This document shows, one piece after another, positions 27,197-37,714 of a stretch of 38,745 nucleotides of DNA (position 1 is its first letter; every line of letters begins with the position of its first letter). The stretch is from an uncultured Alphaproteobacteria bacterium. Its GTDB lineage: Bacteria > Pseudomonadota > Alphaproteobacteria > Rhodobacterales > Rhodobacteraceae. The stretch is from positions 1 to 38,745 of the forward strand of contig CAJWEI010000031.1 of assembly GCA_913031285.1 (NCBI GenBank), in the 5' to 3' direction. A program made the position numbers and the translations under genes. The notes beneath the pieces are model-generated. The model was not told the origin of the DNA and ran no database searches. It saw nothing but the letters and a program-made list of their open reading frames with translations.

Positions 27197-27707
27197 TGGT
27201 TTGCCCCCAAAAAATCAACACATCGTAAGGCTGGCAGTTTCATTTTATTATGACATCAAATTCAAGCACACCATTTTTTAAAAAATGTAAACATGCATTG
27301 GAAAGTAGTGCATTTCCAGATAAATAATAATGGATTTATAATCCATAGATTACTTGTCGAAAAGAAGTTGTGCATCGTCTACGAGTGTAGGGTCATAAAA
27401 TCTAAGGCAGATGACGATGGACTGAAATAAGTAAGTGCGAATTGCAGCCGCCTGGATTGCAAGAAATATCAGCGTGGTGAGTAAATCCACTCATTTAATT
27501 TGGCATTTTTATAACGAAGTTTTTTTTATTAAATCTTACAATTTTTGAAAACAGTTGTGACTTTAACTCTCTATACTTAATTATTTCACGATTTACGCCT
27601 TAGCTGGTGATAAACTTATAAGATTACGAGTAATCATTTGATAGAGTCGCTTGCTCGTCAATACATGCTGAGGTATTGAAACAGACAGTGCTTGGAAAGA
27701 GGTATTA
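27197..27707 (+). other. intergenic region, no gene recognised
   Basis: A 511-base AT-rich gap between divergent genes. It probably carries the promoters of the DUF1624 gene and of surE. A short inverted repeat TGAGT/ACTCA lies near 27480-27494. No coding frame with a family was seen. Confidence 0.4.
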
Positions 27708-28490
27708 ATGCGGATTCTGGTAACGAACGACGATGGCATTAATGCCCCCGGTATAAAAACGTTGGAAAAAATAGCTTATCAACTTGCCGGTCATGATGGT
27801 GAAGTTTGGATCGTTGCCCCAGCTACAGAAAAATCAGGCGTAGGACATTGTATCAGTTTTGCGGCACCAATCACGATTTCAAAATTAGAAACTCGCAGAT
27901 ACACCGTTGACGGTAATCCAGCGGATTGCATCCTAGCCGGATTACATTATGTCATGAAAGGAAAGTGTCCCGATTTAATCTTATCAGGTGTAAACCGAGG
28001 TAATAATTCGGCAGAAAATGCTCTTTATTCTGGAACCCTAGGAGCAGCGTTAGAAGGTGCTCTGCAAGGGATAAAGTCGATTGCTCTTTCGCAATATTTG
28101 GGACCTAAAAACTTTCATATTGCTGATCCGTTCGAAGCCAGCGATCAACACGGTGCAAATCTAATACGAAGTATATTGTCGCAAAAAGAGCTTTCGAAAA
28201 AAGATTATAAAACTTTCTATAACATTAACTTCCCGCCCTGTCCGGGAAAAGAGGTACAGGGGATCAAGGTGACGCCGCAGGGATTTAGAAAAAACTCCCA
28301 CTTTACTGTTGAACCAATTGAAACGCCTTCAATGCGTGAGTTTCTATTCGTTAAAGGAGGAGATCAACAAGTATCGACCAAACCTGGCTCCGACGCAGAT
28401 GCCAACCTGAATGGATATATATCAGTTACACCAATGACGGCTGATCTGACGGACTACGCGGAACTTGTGGGCTTGAAAGACATAGAATGA
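27708..28490 (+). CDS. surE: 5'/3'-nucleotidase SurE
   Basis: Metal-dependent nucleoside monophosphatase, 260 residues. The N-terminal metal motif [15 protein letters not shown] (Asp8, Asp9) is intact, as are [14 protein letters not shown], the [11 protein letters not shown] block, [26 protein letters not shown] and the late [16 protein letters not shown]. It is the first gene of surE-pcm-nlpD-like, an arrangement conserved across many proteobacteria. AAGAGG about ten bases upstream supports the ATG at 27708. It overlaps pcm by ATGA. Confidence 0.97.
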   Translation: MRILVTNDDGINAPGIKTLEKIAYQLAGHDGEVWIVAPATEKSGVGHCISFAAPITISKLETRRYTVDGNPADCILAGLHYVMKGKCPDLILSGVNRGNNSAENALYSGTLGAALEGALQGIKSIALSQYLGPKNFHIADPFEASDQHGANLIRSILSQKELSKKDYKTFYNINFPPCPGKEVQGIKVTPQGFRKNSHFTVEPIETPSMREFLFVKGGDQQVSTKPGSDADANLNGYISVTPMTADLTDYAELVGLKDIE

Positions 28491-29131
28491 TCACGGAGGC
28501 AGAGCGCAAAATGCAATTCTTGTTCGCACTTAGATCGAATGGAATAACTGAAGCAAGCGTTCTATCTGCGATGGAAAAGATTGATCGAGGATTATTTGTG
28601 CGTGGTTTGTTTGCAGATCGAGCCTATGAAGATGTGCCCTTACCTATCGAATGTGGCCAAACTATTTCGCAACCTTCTGTCGTTGGAATAATGACACAGG
28701 CTTTGCGCATCAGCCCTCGCAACAAAATCTTAGAAGTTGGTACGGGGTCTGGCTATCAAGCTTCAATTTTAGGTCTATTGGCAAGGCGTGTATATACAGT
28801 GGAGCGCCATAGAAAATTGGTTCAAGAGGCAAAGCTGTTAATTGAAAGTTTGGATTCTGCCAATATTACCTGTATTCTTTCAGATGGAAGTTATGGGCTA
28901 CCAGATCAAGCACCATTTGATCGTATATTAGTGACCGCTGCCGCAGAGGATCCTCCCAGTCCACTTATGGCCCAATTAAAGGTAGGCGGAATTATGGTTC
29001 TGCCTGTTGGGCAATCAGATACAGTTCAAAACTTAATTCGCGTAACGCGTACCGAAAACGGCTATGAATATGACGATATACGCGAAGTCAGATTTGTTCC
29101 ACTCGTTGAAGGATTAGGGAAAGATTTCTAA
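28487..29131 (+). CDS. pcm: protein-L-isoaspartate O-methyltransferase
   Basis: Repairs isoaspartyl residues in damaged proteins using S-adenosylmethionine. The 214-residue protein shows the SAM-binding motif [19 protein letters not shown], the preceding [18 protein letters not shown] block and [33 protein letters not shown], all diagnostic. It begins inside the surE stop (ATGA, 28487-28490), which indicates coupled translation, and is followed by the lipoprotein gene after 70 bases. Very secure. Confidence 0.97.
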   Translation: MITEAERKMQFLFALRSNGITEASVLSAMEKIDRGLFVRGLFADRAYEDVPLPIECGQTISQPSVVGIMTQALRISPRNKILEVGTGSGYQASILGLLARRVYTVERHRKLVQEAKLLIESLDSANITCILSDGSYGLPDQAPFDRILVTAAAEDPPSPLMAQLKVGGIMVLPVGQSDTVQNLIRVTRTENGYEYDDIREVRFVPLVEGLGKDF

Positions 29132-29201
29132 GTTTAACAAACTGAAAATCAGCTAGAAAAGTAAACATACGTAAGTAAACGTCGATCAAGGAGTAACATT
29201 A

Positions 29202-30329
29202 ATGGGACCCTCATCTCTTATTAAGTCAAGTCTTGGCATAATGCTAGCGACTTTTGGGCTAAGCAGTTGTGATACTTCAAATCTTGATCTCGACTTGCGA
29301 AATAATAATTATGATACCTCACGCGCGGCGAAAGCTGTGTTAGAAAAAAGACCCCAACCCGACGATCGCGGAATTATATCCTATCCCAATTATCAAGTCG
29401 CTATCGCTAGGTTTGGAGATACGCTAACAAAAATGGCCAGACGGATTGGCGTAGATCCTAGTCCTTTGGCCGATTATAATGGACTTGCAGAAAATGAAAA
29501 ACTTAGGTCTGGTGAAGTCATCGCCCTACCCAACCGTGCCGCCGAATTAGGAAATAGCCAGTCATCGCCCTCTGTCGACGTGACGCAGATAGCGCAGAGC
29601 GCTTTGGCAGAAATTGATGTTGCTCAAACCCCCAATCTCGAAAGACAAAAGCCAGAGCCTTTAGAGCCCATCCGTCATAAAGTGAAACGTGGTGAAACAG
29701 CCTTTACTATTTCACGGCTTTATAATGTAACTATTCGGTCTTTATCAGACTGGAATGCGCTTGATAGTGACTTCAATATAAGAGAGGGGCAATATTTATT
29801 GATACCGTTAGCAAATACATTAACGCCGCCTCAAACAAAAACTGTTAAAAACGAAAAACCAAGAACAGCAAGCCTCCCACCTGCCCCTCCCAGCGCCAAA
29901 AAAGCGTTACCTGACGAAGAAATACCTCTTTTGAAAAAGAAACTGAATGTAAAAAAGCCGACTATTCGAACTCCAGTAGGTGGTATTTTAGCCTATCCAG
30001 TTAAGGGCAAGATCATTCGTGAGTATGTTAAAAATAAAAATGATGGAATTGATTTTTCCGCACCCCCAGGTACGGATGTCGTCGCCGCAGATAGCGGGAT
30101 AGTGGCCGCCATTACATCAGACGCAAATCAAGTACCCATCGTTGTCATAAAACACGAAAATAATCTTTTAACCGTCTACGCTAATATAGATAATATATCT
30201 GTGGAAAAAGGCGCTTCAGTTTCGCGCGGTACATCAATCGGCAAAGTTGGAAAAGGTGATCCCTCATACCTCCATTTTGAGGTTCGCAAAGGGTTTGAAA
30301 GTGTCGACCCGATGGGCTATTTAAGGTAA
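29202..30329 (+). CDS. NlpD-like lipoprotein: two LysM domains and a degenerate LytM (M23) domain
   Basis: A 375-residue lipoprotein: signal peptide with lipobox LSSC (Cys23), LysM-like repeats at about 70-110 and 160-202, a Pro/Lys linker, and a C-terminal LytM domain (~265-375). In this domain only the Asp of GIDF and the last His of LHFE remain: the first zinc His is replaced by Asn (NDGID), the YAH position reads YAN and the HxH motif reads YLH. This is the pattern of NlpD/EnvC-type activators, which switch on cell-wall amidases at division rather than cutting wall themselves. AAGGAGT lies nine bases before the ATG. The residue after the lipid Cys is Asp, which retains lipoproteins in the inner membrane in E. 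coli; whether that rule applies here is unknown. Confidence 0.88.
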   Translation: MGPSSLIKSSLGIMLATFGLSSCDTSNLDLDLRNNNYDTSRAAKAVLEKRPQPDDRGIISYPNYQVAIARFGDTLTKMARRIGVDPSPLADYNGLAENEKLRSGEVIALPNRAAELGNSQSSPSVDVTQIAQSALAEIDVAQTPNLERQKPEPLEPIRHKVKRGETAFTISRLYNVTIRSLSDWNALDSDFNIREGQYLLIPLANTLTPPQTKTVKNEKPRTASLPPAPPSAKKALPDEEIPLLKKKLNVKKPTIRTPVGGILAYPVKGKIIREYVKNKNDGIDFSAPPGTDVVAADSGIVAAITSDANQVPIVVIKHENNLLTVYANIDNISVEKGASVSRGTSIGKVGKGDPSYLHFEVRKGFESVDPMGYLR

Positions 30330-30341
30330 ATAGGTAAAGCA

Positions 30342-30377
30342 AGAGTAATTTATATAATATACTCCTAAAATTACTCT
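30342..30377. terminator. hairpin between convergent genes, possible two-way transcript end
   Basis: AGAGTAATTT (30342-30351) pairs perfectly over 10 bp with AAATTACTCT (30368-30377), 16-base loop, in the 66 bases between two convergent genes. The A/T ends of the stem give short U stretches on either strand but no long T run, so termination is plausible rather than clear. Confidence 0.5.
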
Positions 30378-30395
30378 GAGAATTAACTGATAGAT

Positions 30396-30773
30396 TTAAG
30401 CCGCCATTGTTTGTTCAGAATTTTCCGCCAAATGCCCTTCTTTAACAGCTTCAATCATTTCGGAAACTTTCTCCGTAACATTTTCTTGGTACTTCCTAGC
30501 TTCGATGATAGCTGAATACAGATTAGATTTGCTTCTTCGACTGATCATAATAGCTTCTTTTGCCTCATCGTTTAAATCAGCTTTTGACAGTTGTCGTGCT
30601 TCTTGACTTATTTCGAGAATGACTCCACGTTGCTCTTTTTTACCTTCACCTTTATCTTCAGTCGCAAATTTTTCTTGTACTTGTGAGGTCTGCGCCGTTG
30701 ATTTTTTAGCGACTTGGGGAGCAGTCTGCTGTGCAAGGTAGTTGTTGATCCCCTGATTATTAATTTCCACCAT
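30396..30773 (-). CDS. small hypothetical protein, FlgM-like layout
   Basis: A 125-residue hydrophilic protein, MVEINNQGINNYLAQQ onward. No family is certain. The layout resembles anti-sigma factor FlgM: a short N-terminal INN segment, a disordered Gln/Lys/Thr-rich stretch (~16-55), the segment VILEISQEARQLSKAD (compare the FlgM pattern V-x-L-S-x-x-A), and C-terminal helices ending VSEMIEAVKEGHLAENSEQT. This similarity is my impression and may be chance. The start is fixed by AAGGAG eight bases before ATG 30773; a longer frame to 30812 adds residues across the promoter leader. A sigma-54-type promoter lies 35-51 bases upstream. It faces the NlpD-like gene tail to tail. Confidence 0.7.
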   Translation of the reverse strand: MVEINNQGINNYLAQQTAPQVAKKSTAQTSQVQEKFATEDKGEGKKEQRGVILEISQEARQLSKADLNDEAKEAIMISRRSKSNLYSAIIEARKYQENVTEKVSEMIEAVKEGHLAENSEQTMAA

Positions 30774-30807
30774 GTCATATCTCCTTAAAGGAATTCTATA
30801 AACATAC

Positions 30808-30824
30808 TGCAACTATTGGGCCAA
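30808..30824 (-). promoter_or_regulatory. sigma-54 (RpoN) type promoter
   Basis: On the minus strand the sequence reads TTGGCCCAATAGTTGCA: the -24 GG and -12 GC are exactly ten bases apart and the flanking TTGGC and TTGCA match the consensus (TTGGCACG-N4-TTGCA, two mismatches). The start of transcription would fall about 12 bases further on, near 30796, giving a leader of about 23 bases that contains the AAGGAG site of the gene starting at 30773. The spacing is ideal. Activation would need an enhancer-binding protein; I did not identify its site. Confidence 0.7.
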
Positions 30825-31117
30825 ATTTACTTTATTAAAAACAGATAGTTTCGTAATTTTCTCTAAGATTTTAGCAGAAAAGATTACGGATGATACAAAC
30901 GCAAAATTGGGCTAACTCAATCACCGTTCTATCTACAACACTAAATTTCTAGTCTAAATTTTAATTAATAATTCAATAGCGCTTAGCAAATGTGCGCTGG
31001 GGTCACGGTAACAATATGAATTTAGACAACAAAACATTTAATTTACAAAAAATAGACTCCAAAAATAAACAAAATAGCTTTTTATCCGTTTTCTTTAAGC
31101 ATAAAAGGATAACATTT

Positions 31118-31276
31118 ATGACATTCAAAGATGATCAACTAATAAAAATTCTCTGGGGATGTGTTTCTCTTGAGAAGAGTTTTGAGCATTCCCCATACTC
31201 TGTCTCAAGCCGCGATTTGGAAACGCTTAGACTTCACGAGCGATTCAAATCTAATCTCTTGGAAAGGTATAGCTAG
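31118..31276 (+). CDS. possible small protein, 52 residues, unknown
   Basis: The ATG at 31118 has AAGGA (31105-31109) eight bases upstream, a good ribosome site. The 52-residue product (MTFKDDQLIKILWGCVSLEK ... LERYS) has mixed charge, looks soluble and has a plausible helical C-terminus (RDLETLRLHERFKSNLLERY). The frame is open further upstream to 30992, but there without a ribosome site. I recognise no family. It stands alone between the sigma-54 gene and the rsmB-guaB pair. It could be chance. Confidence 0.35.
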   Translation: MTFKDDQLIKILWGCVSLEKSFEHSPYSVSSRDLETLRLHERFKSNLLERYS

Positions 31277-31798
31277 GTAGTAAAGCCCTGGCTTAAGCAA
31301 TTTTATTTGCTAAATTTGCAAGCGTGGGCTGGAGAAAATAAATCACTTAGTTCAGGTTTGAAATACAACCTGCGTGCTGATTGAGTTCATGAGGGTTCCC
31401 CAGGCACGCAAAATTTGTTATAACCGCATGCTAAATATCAAAACTTTCTTTTACATAGTCAAATACAAATACTATTCTTATTAACGGATGTTCTTTTTGA
31501 GTTGCACCTACTTAAATTGCTCCGTTAGTCCAGGGCATAAGGAGAGGGTTACAATAACAAATACTTAATTGCAGCCTCTGAAATTCATTCTATTTTTGTT
31601 AATGGCTGAATAAACGAAAATTAACCTGTGCAACAAAAGCGCGTAGTAGAGAAAGGTCTTCTAAGCGATAAGATTGCTATTGTTTCTTTTAAAGATAACA
31701 AACCACTTCCCAATGGGAATTCGTATTTTCCAAAATTGATTACCTCAACATTAAAAGAAGATACATTCTAGGAAGAGGTAAGCGTAGATCCAGACAGA
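31277..31798 (+). other. intergenic region with a possible coding remnant
   Basis: A 522-base gap. From GTG 31628 to TAG near 31759 a frame of about 43 codons reads like ordinary protein (VVEKGLLSDKIAIVSFKDNK, then PLPNGNSYFP), but has no ribosome site and no family I recognise, so it may be a gene remnant. The rest is AT-rich with many stops on both strands. No terminator for the minus-strand rsmB gene is obvious. Confidence 0.3.
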
Positions 31799-32980
31799 TC
31801 ACCGTTGTTGGTTGTCATTGTTTTTACGCAAGTAGCAATAGAAAAATCCGTCGCCATTTTCTGACGGCATAAATTGCTTACTTTCCAGACACTCTAAGAA
31901 TCCATATGATGATATTACATCGTCAATTTGAAAACTATTCTCTCTCTTTAAAACAGAACAGGTTGAATAAACCAAAATACCGCCTGGTTTAACATAATTG
32001 ATCGCTTGTCGCAAAACCTCCGCTTGCGTCTGGACGACGCTATCTAGTGTTTTCTCAGTAAGCATCCGCTTACCCCAAGGATCGCGACGCCATACTCCAC
32101 TACCAGAACAGGGAACGTCACAGAATACCAAATCATATCGTTCTTTACAAAGGCTATCCTCTAATATACACTCGATATTAACACCTGCACGGATTGCACG
32201 TGATGGAAGGTCCTTCATTCTCAGTGGTGCCGTATCATACGCAAACACTTTACAGTTTAACCATGCAGCTAACGCGAGAGACTTACCACCTCCACCAGCG
32301 CAATAATCTAGTATTTCTCCCTCAATAAAAGTAGGAAGGCTGCAGATGCTCATTTGACTAGAAGCATCTTGTAATTCAACCAGACCTCCTAAATAAGCAG
32401 CTGAATTTATAATCCTATGCGCATTTTCCAACACTAACAAAGCAGTTGGCACAGTTTCATGTGCTATAGCTTTTATATCTTCCTTTCCCAGCATTTCGAT
32501 AGCATGACCGACGGAGCTTTTGATTAGATTAACCCTCAAAAAAACTGGCGCACGTTGGGTAAGTTTTTCCGCGACTTCTTCCGCCATTTCTGCGAGATCA
32601 GTGCGCCATATCGGCCAGAGCCAATCAGGTATATCAAGCCGTTCTTGGAGAGACGGGTCGGGAAAGGGTCCTATTTCGTCAGTATGTAATTTAGATGGCC
32701 CATATCCTTGTCCACTAAAGACCGACTTCAAATCGGCACCTTTGCTCAAAAGAGCACCAATCATAATTGCTCTGCCCCGCATACCGCCACCACATGCGGC
32801 ATAGAAACGTAAATTTCTCAGCGCGTCATAAATATGATCCCTCACTGCGGCTCTATCCTTTGAGCCAGCAAATCGGTGGCTTCGAAACCACCGGGTTATC
32901 ACAAACTCTGCAGGATGATCGCTTTCAAGTACTTCATCTAGAATTTCAATAGTCGCTTGAATACGCGCGGCTGGCATCAT
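31799..32980 (-). CDS. RsmB/NOP-family RNA (cytosine-C5) methyltransferase
   Basis: A 393-residue SAM-dependent RNA methyltransferase of the RsmB/Sun/NOP2 group. Visible are the cofactor motif ILDYCAGGGGKSLALAA, the two catalytic Cys motifs DVPCSGSGVWRRDP and VYSTCSV, and a NusB-like N-terminal helical region. Members make m5C in 16S rRNA (RsmB at C967) or other RNA. The N-terminal half is divergent from E. coli RsmB, so the exact target is uncertain. It begins five bases after the guaB stop codon, so it is the second gene of a guaB transcript. Two ATG codons stand side by side at 32980 and 32977. Confidence 0.9.
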   Translation of the reverse strand: MMPAARIQATIEILDEVLESDHPAEFVITRWFRSHRFAGSKDRAAVRDHIYDALRNLRFYAACGGGMRGRAIMIGALLSKGADLKSVFSGQGYGPSKLHTDEIGPFPDPSLQERLDIPDWLWPIWRTDLAEMAEEVAEKLTQRAPVFLRVNLIKSSVGHAIEMLGKEDIKAIAHETVPTALLVLENAHRIINSAAYLGGLVELQDASSQMSICSLPTFIEGEILDYCAGGGGKSLALAAWLNCKVFAYDTAPLRMKDLPSRAIRAGVNIECILEDSLCKERYDLVFCDVPCSGSGVWRRDPWGKRMLTEKTLDSVVQTQAEVLRQAINYVKPGGILVYSTCSVLKRENSFQIDDVISSYGFLECLESKQFMPSENGDGFFYCYLRKNNDNQQR

Positions 32981-32985
32981 GTGAA

Positions 32986-34446
<1,461 letters not shown>

Positions 34447-34609
34447 TTAGCAGGTTAAACTTGGCGGACCCGTATGTCACGTTCCACCACAAAAGAAAAG
34501 AGGTAAACACCTTATTGCAAACCATTTTAAGGACACTTAAAGTTGCTATTGTAACTATCTCCCAACATTCCCATGATCATCACAGAAAGATAATAAAAGG
34601 ATCAAGAAA

Positions 34610-35572
34610 ATGAGCGCACATGGATATGAAGAGGGCCGTCTCGATCTTCCTTTTGTCGGGATTTCAACCTTTGCCAAACGCCCCTATGTCGCAAATTGGT
34701 CAACTATTGAAGCTGATGTTGCGGTACTAGGAGCGCCCTTTGACGCAGGCACCCAATGGCGATCTGGAGCTCGCTTTGGCCCGCGCGGCGTTCGCGAGGC
34801 GTCCACACTATTCAGTTTTGGGCACGCTGGGGCTTATGATCACGAAGATGACGTTGTTTATCTTCCGGGTCAGATCACGATTGTCGACATGGGAGACGCG
34901 GATATTGTCCACACTAATACTAGAAAAAGTCACGCAAACATTGAAAAAGGCGTAAGGGCAGCCTTAGAGGCAAAGGCTCTACCTGTTGTTATAGGTGGCG
35001 ATCATTCAATCAATATTGCATGTATTAATGCATTTGACAAGATGGGTCCGTTTCACATTCTTCAAATTGACGCACATTTAGACTTTGTAGATGAAAGACA
35101 TGGGGTTCGCTTCGGACATGGTAACCCAATGCGGCGCGCTGCTGAAAAAAAATACGTCACTGGCCTCACTCAGATCGGGATCCGAAACGTTAGTTCAACA
35201 GCTAAGGAGGGATATGAAGATGCCCGTGTGCGTGGGTCGGACATTCTCTCGGTCCGTCAGGCAAGAGACTTAGGACCCGTCGATCTAGCCAAAAGATTGC
35301 CAAAAGGCGCTAGAGTATATGTTACTATCGATATCGATGCATTTTGTCCATCTATAGCGCCTGGAACTGGTACTCCAAGCCATGGCGGTTTTTTGTACTA
35401 CGAAGTTTTGGAAATGTTGCAAAAAGTTGCGCAGCGGCACGAAATAATTGGTATAGATCTTGTCGAAGTCGCACCTGATTACGATCAGTCAGGCTCAACT
35501 TCCATATTGGCAGCTCAACTTCTTTTAAACCTCCTGGGGTTCATTTTTCAAAACCGTGATCAGAGATTATGA
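34610..35572 (+). CDS. ureohydrolase (agmatinase / guanidino-acid hydrolase family)
   Basis: A 320-residue binuclear-metal hydrolase of the arginase/agmatinase superfamily. All six metal ligands can be seen: His132 (GGDHS), Asp154, His156 and Asp158 (DAHLD), Asp241 and Asp243 (DIDAFCP). The family release motif APGTGTPSHGG follows. In the usual DxDxxDP motif the third Asp is Cys246 here, not a metal ligand but a change. Substrates in the family include agmatine, guanidinobutyrate and other guanidines, with urea released. Agmatinase-like is the best label but specificity is open. It precedes the RACo-like gene by 102 bases on the same strand. Confidence 0.9.
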   Translation: MSAHGYEEGRLDLPFVGISTFAKRPYVANWSTIEADVAVLGAPFDAGTQWRSGARFGPRGVREASTLFSFGHAGAYDHEDDVVYLPGQITIVDMGDADIVHTNTRKSHANIEKGVRAALEAKALPVVIGGDHSINIACINAFDKMGPFHILQIDAHLDFVDERHGVRFGHGNPMRRAAEKKYVTGLTQIGIRNVSSTAKEGYEDARVRGSDILSVRQARDLGPVDLAKRLPKGARVYVTIDIDAFCPSIAPGTGTPSHGGFLYYEVLEMLQKVAQRHEIIGIDLVEVAPDYDQSGSTSILAAQLLLNLLGFIFQNRDQRL

Positions 35573-35674
35573 TGTTTGGCGGCATTGCACTCTAAAACGA
35601 CGCATGCAGAACCCCCAGTAGCAACAAAACTATCTAGTAGTTCCTAGAAATATTGTGGCAAAAAGGCAAACTAG

Positions 35675-37714
35675 ATGAGTAATGACCCTCTTGTTGTTTT
35701 CACACCTTCTGGCAAACGAGGTCATTTTGCGAAGGGTACACCAGTTTTGACAGCCGCACGCCATCTCGACGTTGATCTAGATAGTGTCTGTGGTGGTAGA
35801 GGTATTTGCAGTAAGTGTCAGATTACTCCTTCTTATGGTGAATTTTCAAAATTTGGTGTCAGCGTTTCAAAAGATGCTTTGTCCGAATGGAACAGTGTCG
35901 AACAGCGATATGATGATAAAAGAGGGCTAAAATCAGGACGTCGCCTTGGATGTCAGGCGCAGATTAATAGCGATATTGTCATAGACGTTCCAGCAGAGAG
36001 CCAAGTTCACAAACAAGTTATACGTAAAGCTGCAAGTGACCGAGTGATACAAATGAACTCGGGTACTAAACTCTATTTTGTTCAAGTCGAAGAGCCTAAC
36101 ATGCATGAACCCTCAGGAGATTTAGAGCGGCTCTCAAAAGCTCTAAAAGAACAATGGGACATTAGGCGCGTAACTTGTGACTTATACAATCTTATTCAGT
36201 TGCAAACAACTTTGCGAAAAGGTAACTGGCATATCACAGTAGCTCTTTACAAAGATCATTTATCAAACGTCTCAAAGATTGTTAATGTCTGGTCTGGACT
36301 ACACGAAGCCGGCATTTACGGCATAGCGATCGATTTGGGGTCAACAACGATCGCAGCACATCTTATTGATCTAAAAAGTGGATTAGTGCTTGCTAATTCG
36401 GGGATCATGAACCCGCAAATAAGGTTTGGAGAAGACCTGATGAGCAGGGTAAGCTATTCAATGATGAACTCCGGTGGCGCTAAAGAGATGACTAAATCGG
36501 TTCGTGAGGCGATCAATGTTCTAATTGATGATGTTGCCAAAGAAGCCAATATCTCTAATAATCTTATTTTGGAAGCTGTTATCGTGTGCAATCCAGTGAT
36601 GCACCACTTACTATTAGGCATAGATCCGGTTGAGCTTGGGCAAGCTCCCTTCGCACTGGCCACTTCAGACGCACTCTCGCTCGGGAGTGAAGAGATTGAT
36701 CTGAACGCAATGAATCTCTCAGGCCAATGCTATATTCTGCCCTGCATTGCCGGGCATGTTGGAGCAGATGCAGCCGCGGTGGCTTTATCCGAAGAGCCTG
36801 GGAAATCGGATGATCTTATTTTGATCGTAGATGTTGGCACGAACGCAGAGCTATTGCTCGGAAACAAATCACGTGTTTTGGCCTGTTCATCTCCAACGGG
36901 TCCAGCATTTGAAGGTGCTCAGATCAGTTCTGGTCAACGGGCTGCCCCCGGTGCGATAGAGCGTGTTGAGATTGATCCGGTCACTAAAAACCCACGGTTT
37001 CGCGTAATTGGTTCCGATTTATGGTCAGATGAAGATGGTTTTAAGGAAGCGACCTCTGAGATAGGAGTAAGTGGTATTTGTGGTTCTGGTATCATCGAAG
37101 CAGTTGCAGAGCTTCGCCTTGCGGGGCTCATGGATGAAAGTGGTCTTTTAGGATCAGCCGAAGCAACCGGCACAAGTAGGATGATCCCATATGGGCGTAC
37201 CTTTTCATATGTCATTCATGACACCAGTAGTTTGGATGGACCGGTCATCACGGTAACACAGGGAGATATACGCGCGATCCAGCTTGCTAAATCAGCCCTT
37301 TATGCTGGGGCGCGGCTCTTAATGGATGAGATGGGTGTCGATTTTGTTGATCGGGTAGTGCTAGCAGGTGCATTTGGAGCACATATCTCGAGCAAACACG
37401 CGATGGTTTTGGGCATGATCCCTGATGTCGCATTAGATAAAGTAATTTCGGCCGGAAATGCGGCTGGTACAGGCGCCCGAATTGCACTTTGTAATGTGGA
37501 CTCCCGCGCAGAGATCGAAAGAACAGTCCGCCAGATAACCAAAGTAGAGACGGCTATCGAGCCAAAATTTCAGGAGTACTTTGTGGCTGCGAATGCGATA
37601 CCACATAAGACCGACACCTACCCCAAGCTCAAAAAAATCGTAACCCTTCCCGATGTTTCATTTAACACAAAGTCACAGGATGATGGCACAGCAAGAAGAC
37701 GCCGTCGCCGATAG
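35675..37714 (+). CDS. RACo-like corrinoid activation protein (2Fe-2S ferredoxin plus ASKHA ATPase, DUF4445)
   Basis: A 679-residue protein. The N-terminal ~100 residues form a plant-type 2Fe-2S ferredoxin domain with Cys39-x5-Cys45-x2-Cys48 and Cys93. The middle and C-terminal parts form the RACo/ASKHA ATPase domain: IDLGSTTIAAHLIDL (phosphate 1), VIVCNPVMHHLLLGIDP, LPCIAGHVGADAAAVAL, VDVGTNAELLLG, GVSGICGSGIIEAVAEL and VVLAGAFGAHIS. Such proteins use ATP and a reduced iron-sulfur cluster to re-reduce inactive Co(II) corrinoid in methyltransferase systems. No methyltransferase or corrinoid protein gene is in this window. A very basic tail (R-R-R-R-R-R) ends the protein, which is unusual. Family sure; partner unknown. 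Confidence 0.93.
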   Translation: MSNDPLVVFTPSGKRGHFAKGTPVLTAARHLDVDLDSVCGGRGICSKCQITPSYGEFSKFGVSVSKDALSEWNSVEQRYDDKRGLKSGRRLGCQAQINSDIVIDVPAESQVHKQVIRKAASDRVIQMNSGTKLYFVQVEEPNMHEPSGDLERLSKALKEQWDIRRVTCDLYNLIQLQTTLRKGNWHITVALYKDHLSNVSKIVNVWSGLHEAGIYGIAIDLGSTTIAAHLIDLKSGLVLANSGIMNPQIRFGEDLMSRVSYSMMNSGGAKEMTKSVREAINVLIDDVAKEANISNNLILEAVIVCNPVMHHLLLGIDPVELGQAPFALATSDALSLGSEEIDLNAMNLSGQCYILPCIAGHVGADAAAVALSEEPGKSDDLILIVDVGTNAELLLGNKSRVLACSSPTGPAFEGAQISSGQRAAPGAIERVEIDPVTKNPRFRVIGSDLWSDEDGFKEATSEIGVSGICGSGIIEAVAELRLAGLMDESGLLGSAEATGTSRMIPYGRTFSYVIHDTSSLDGPVITVTQGDIRAIQLAKSALYAGARLLMDEMGVDFVDRVVLAGAFGAHISSKHAMVLGMIPDVALDKVISAGNAAGTGARIALCNVDSRAEIERTVRQITKVETAIEPKFQEYFVAANAIPHKTDTYPKLKKIVTLPDVSFNTKSQDDGTARRRRRR

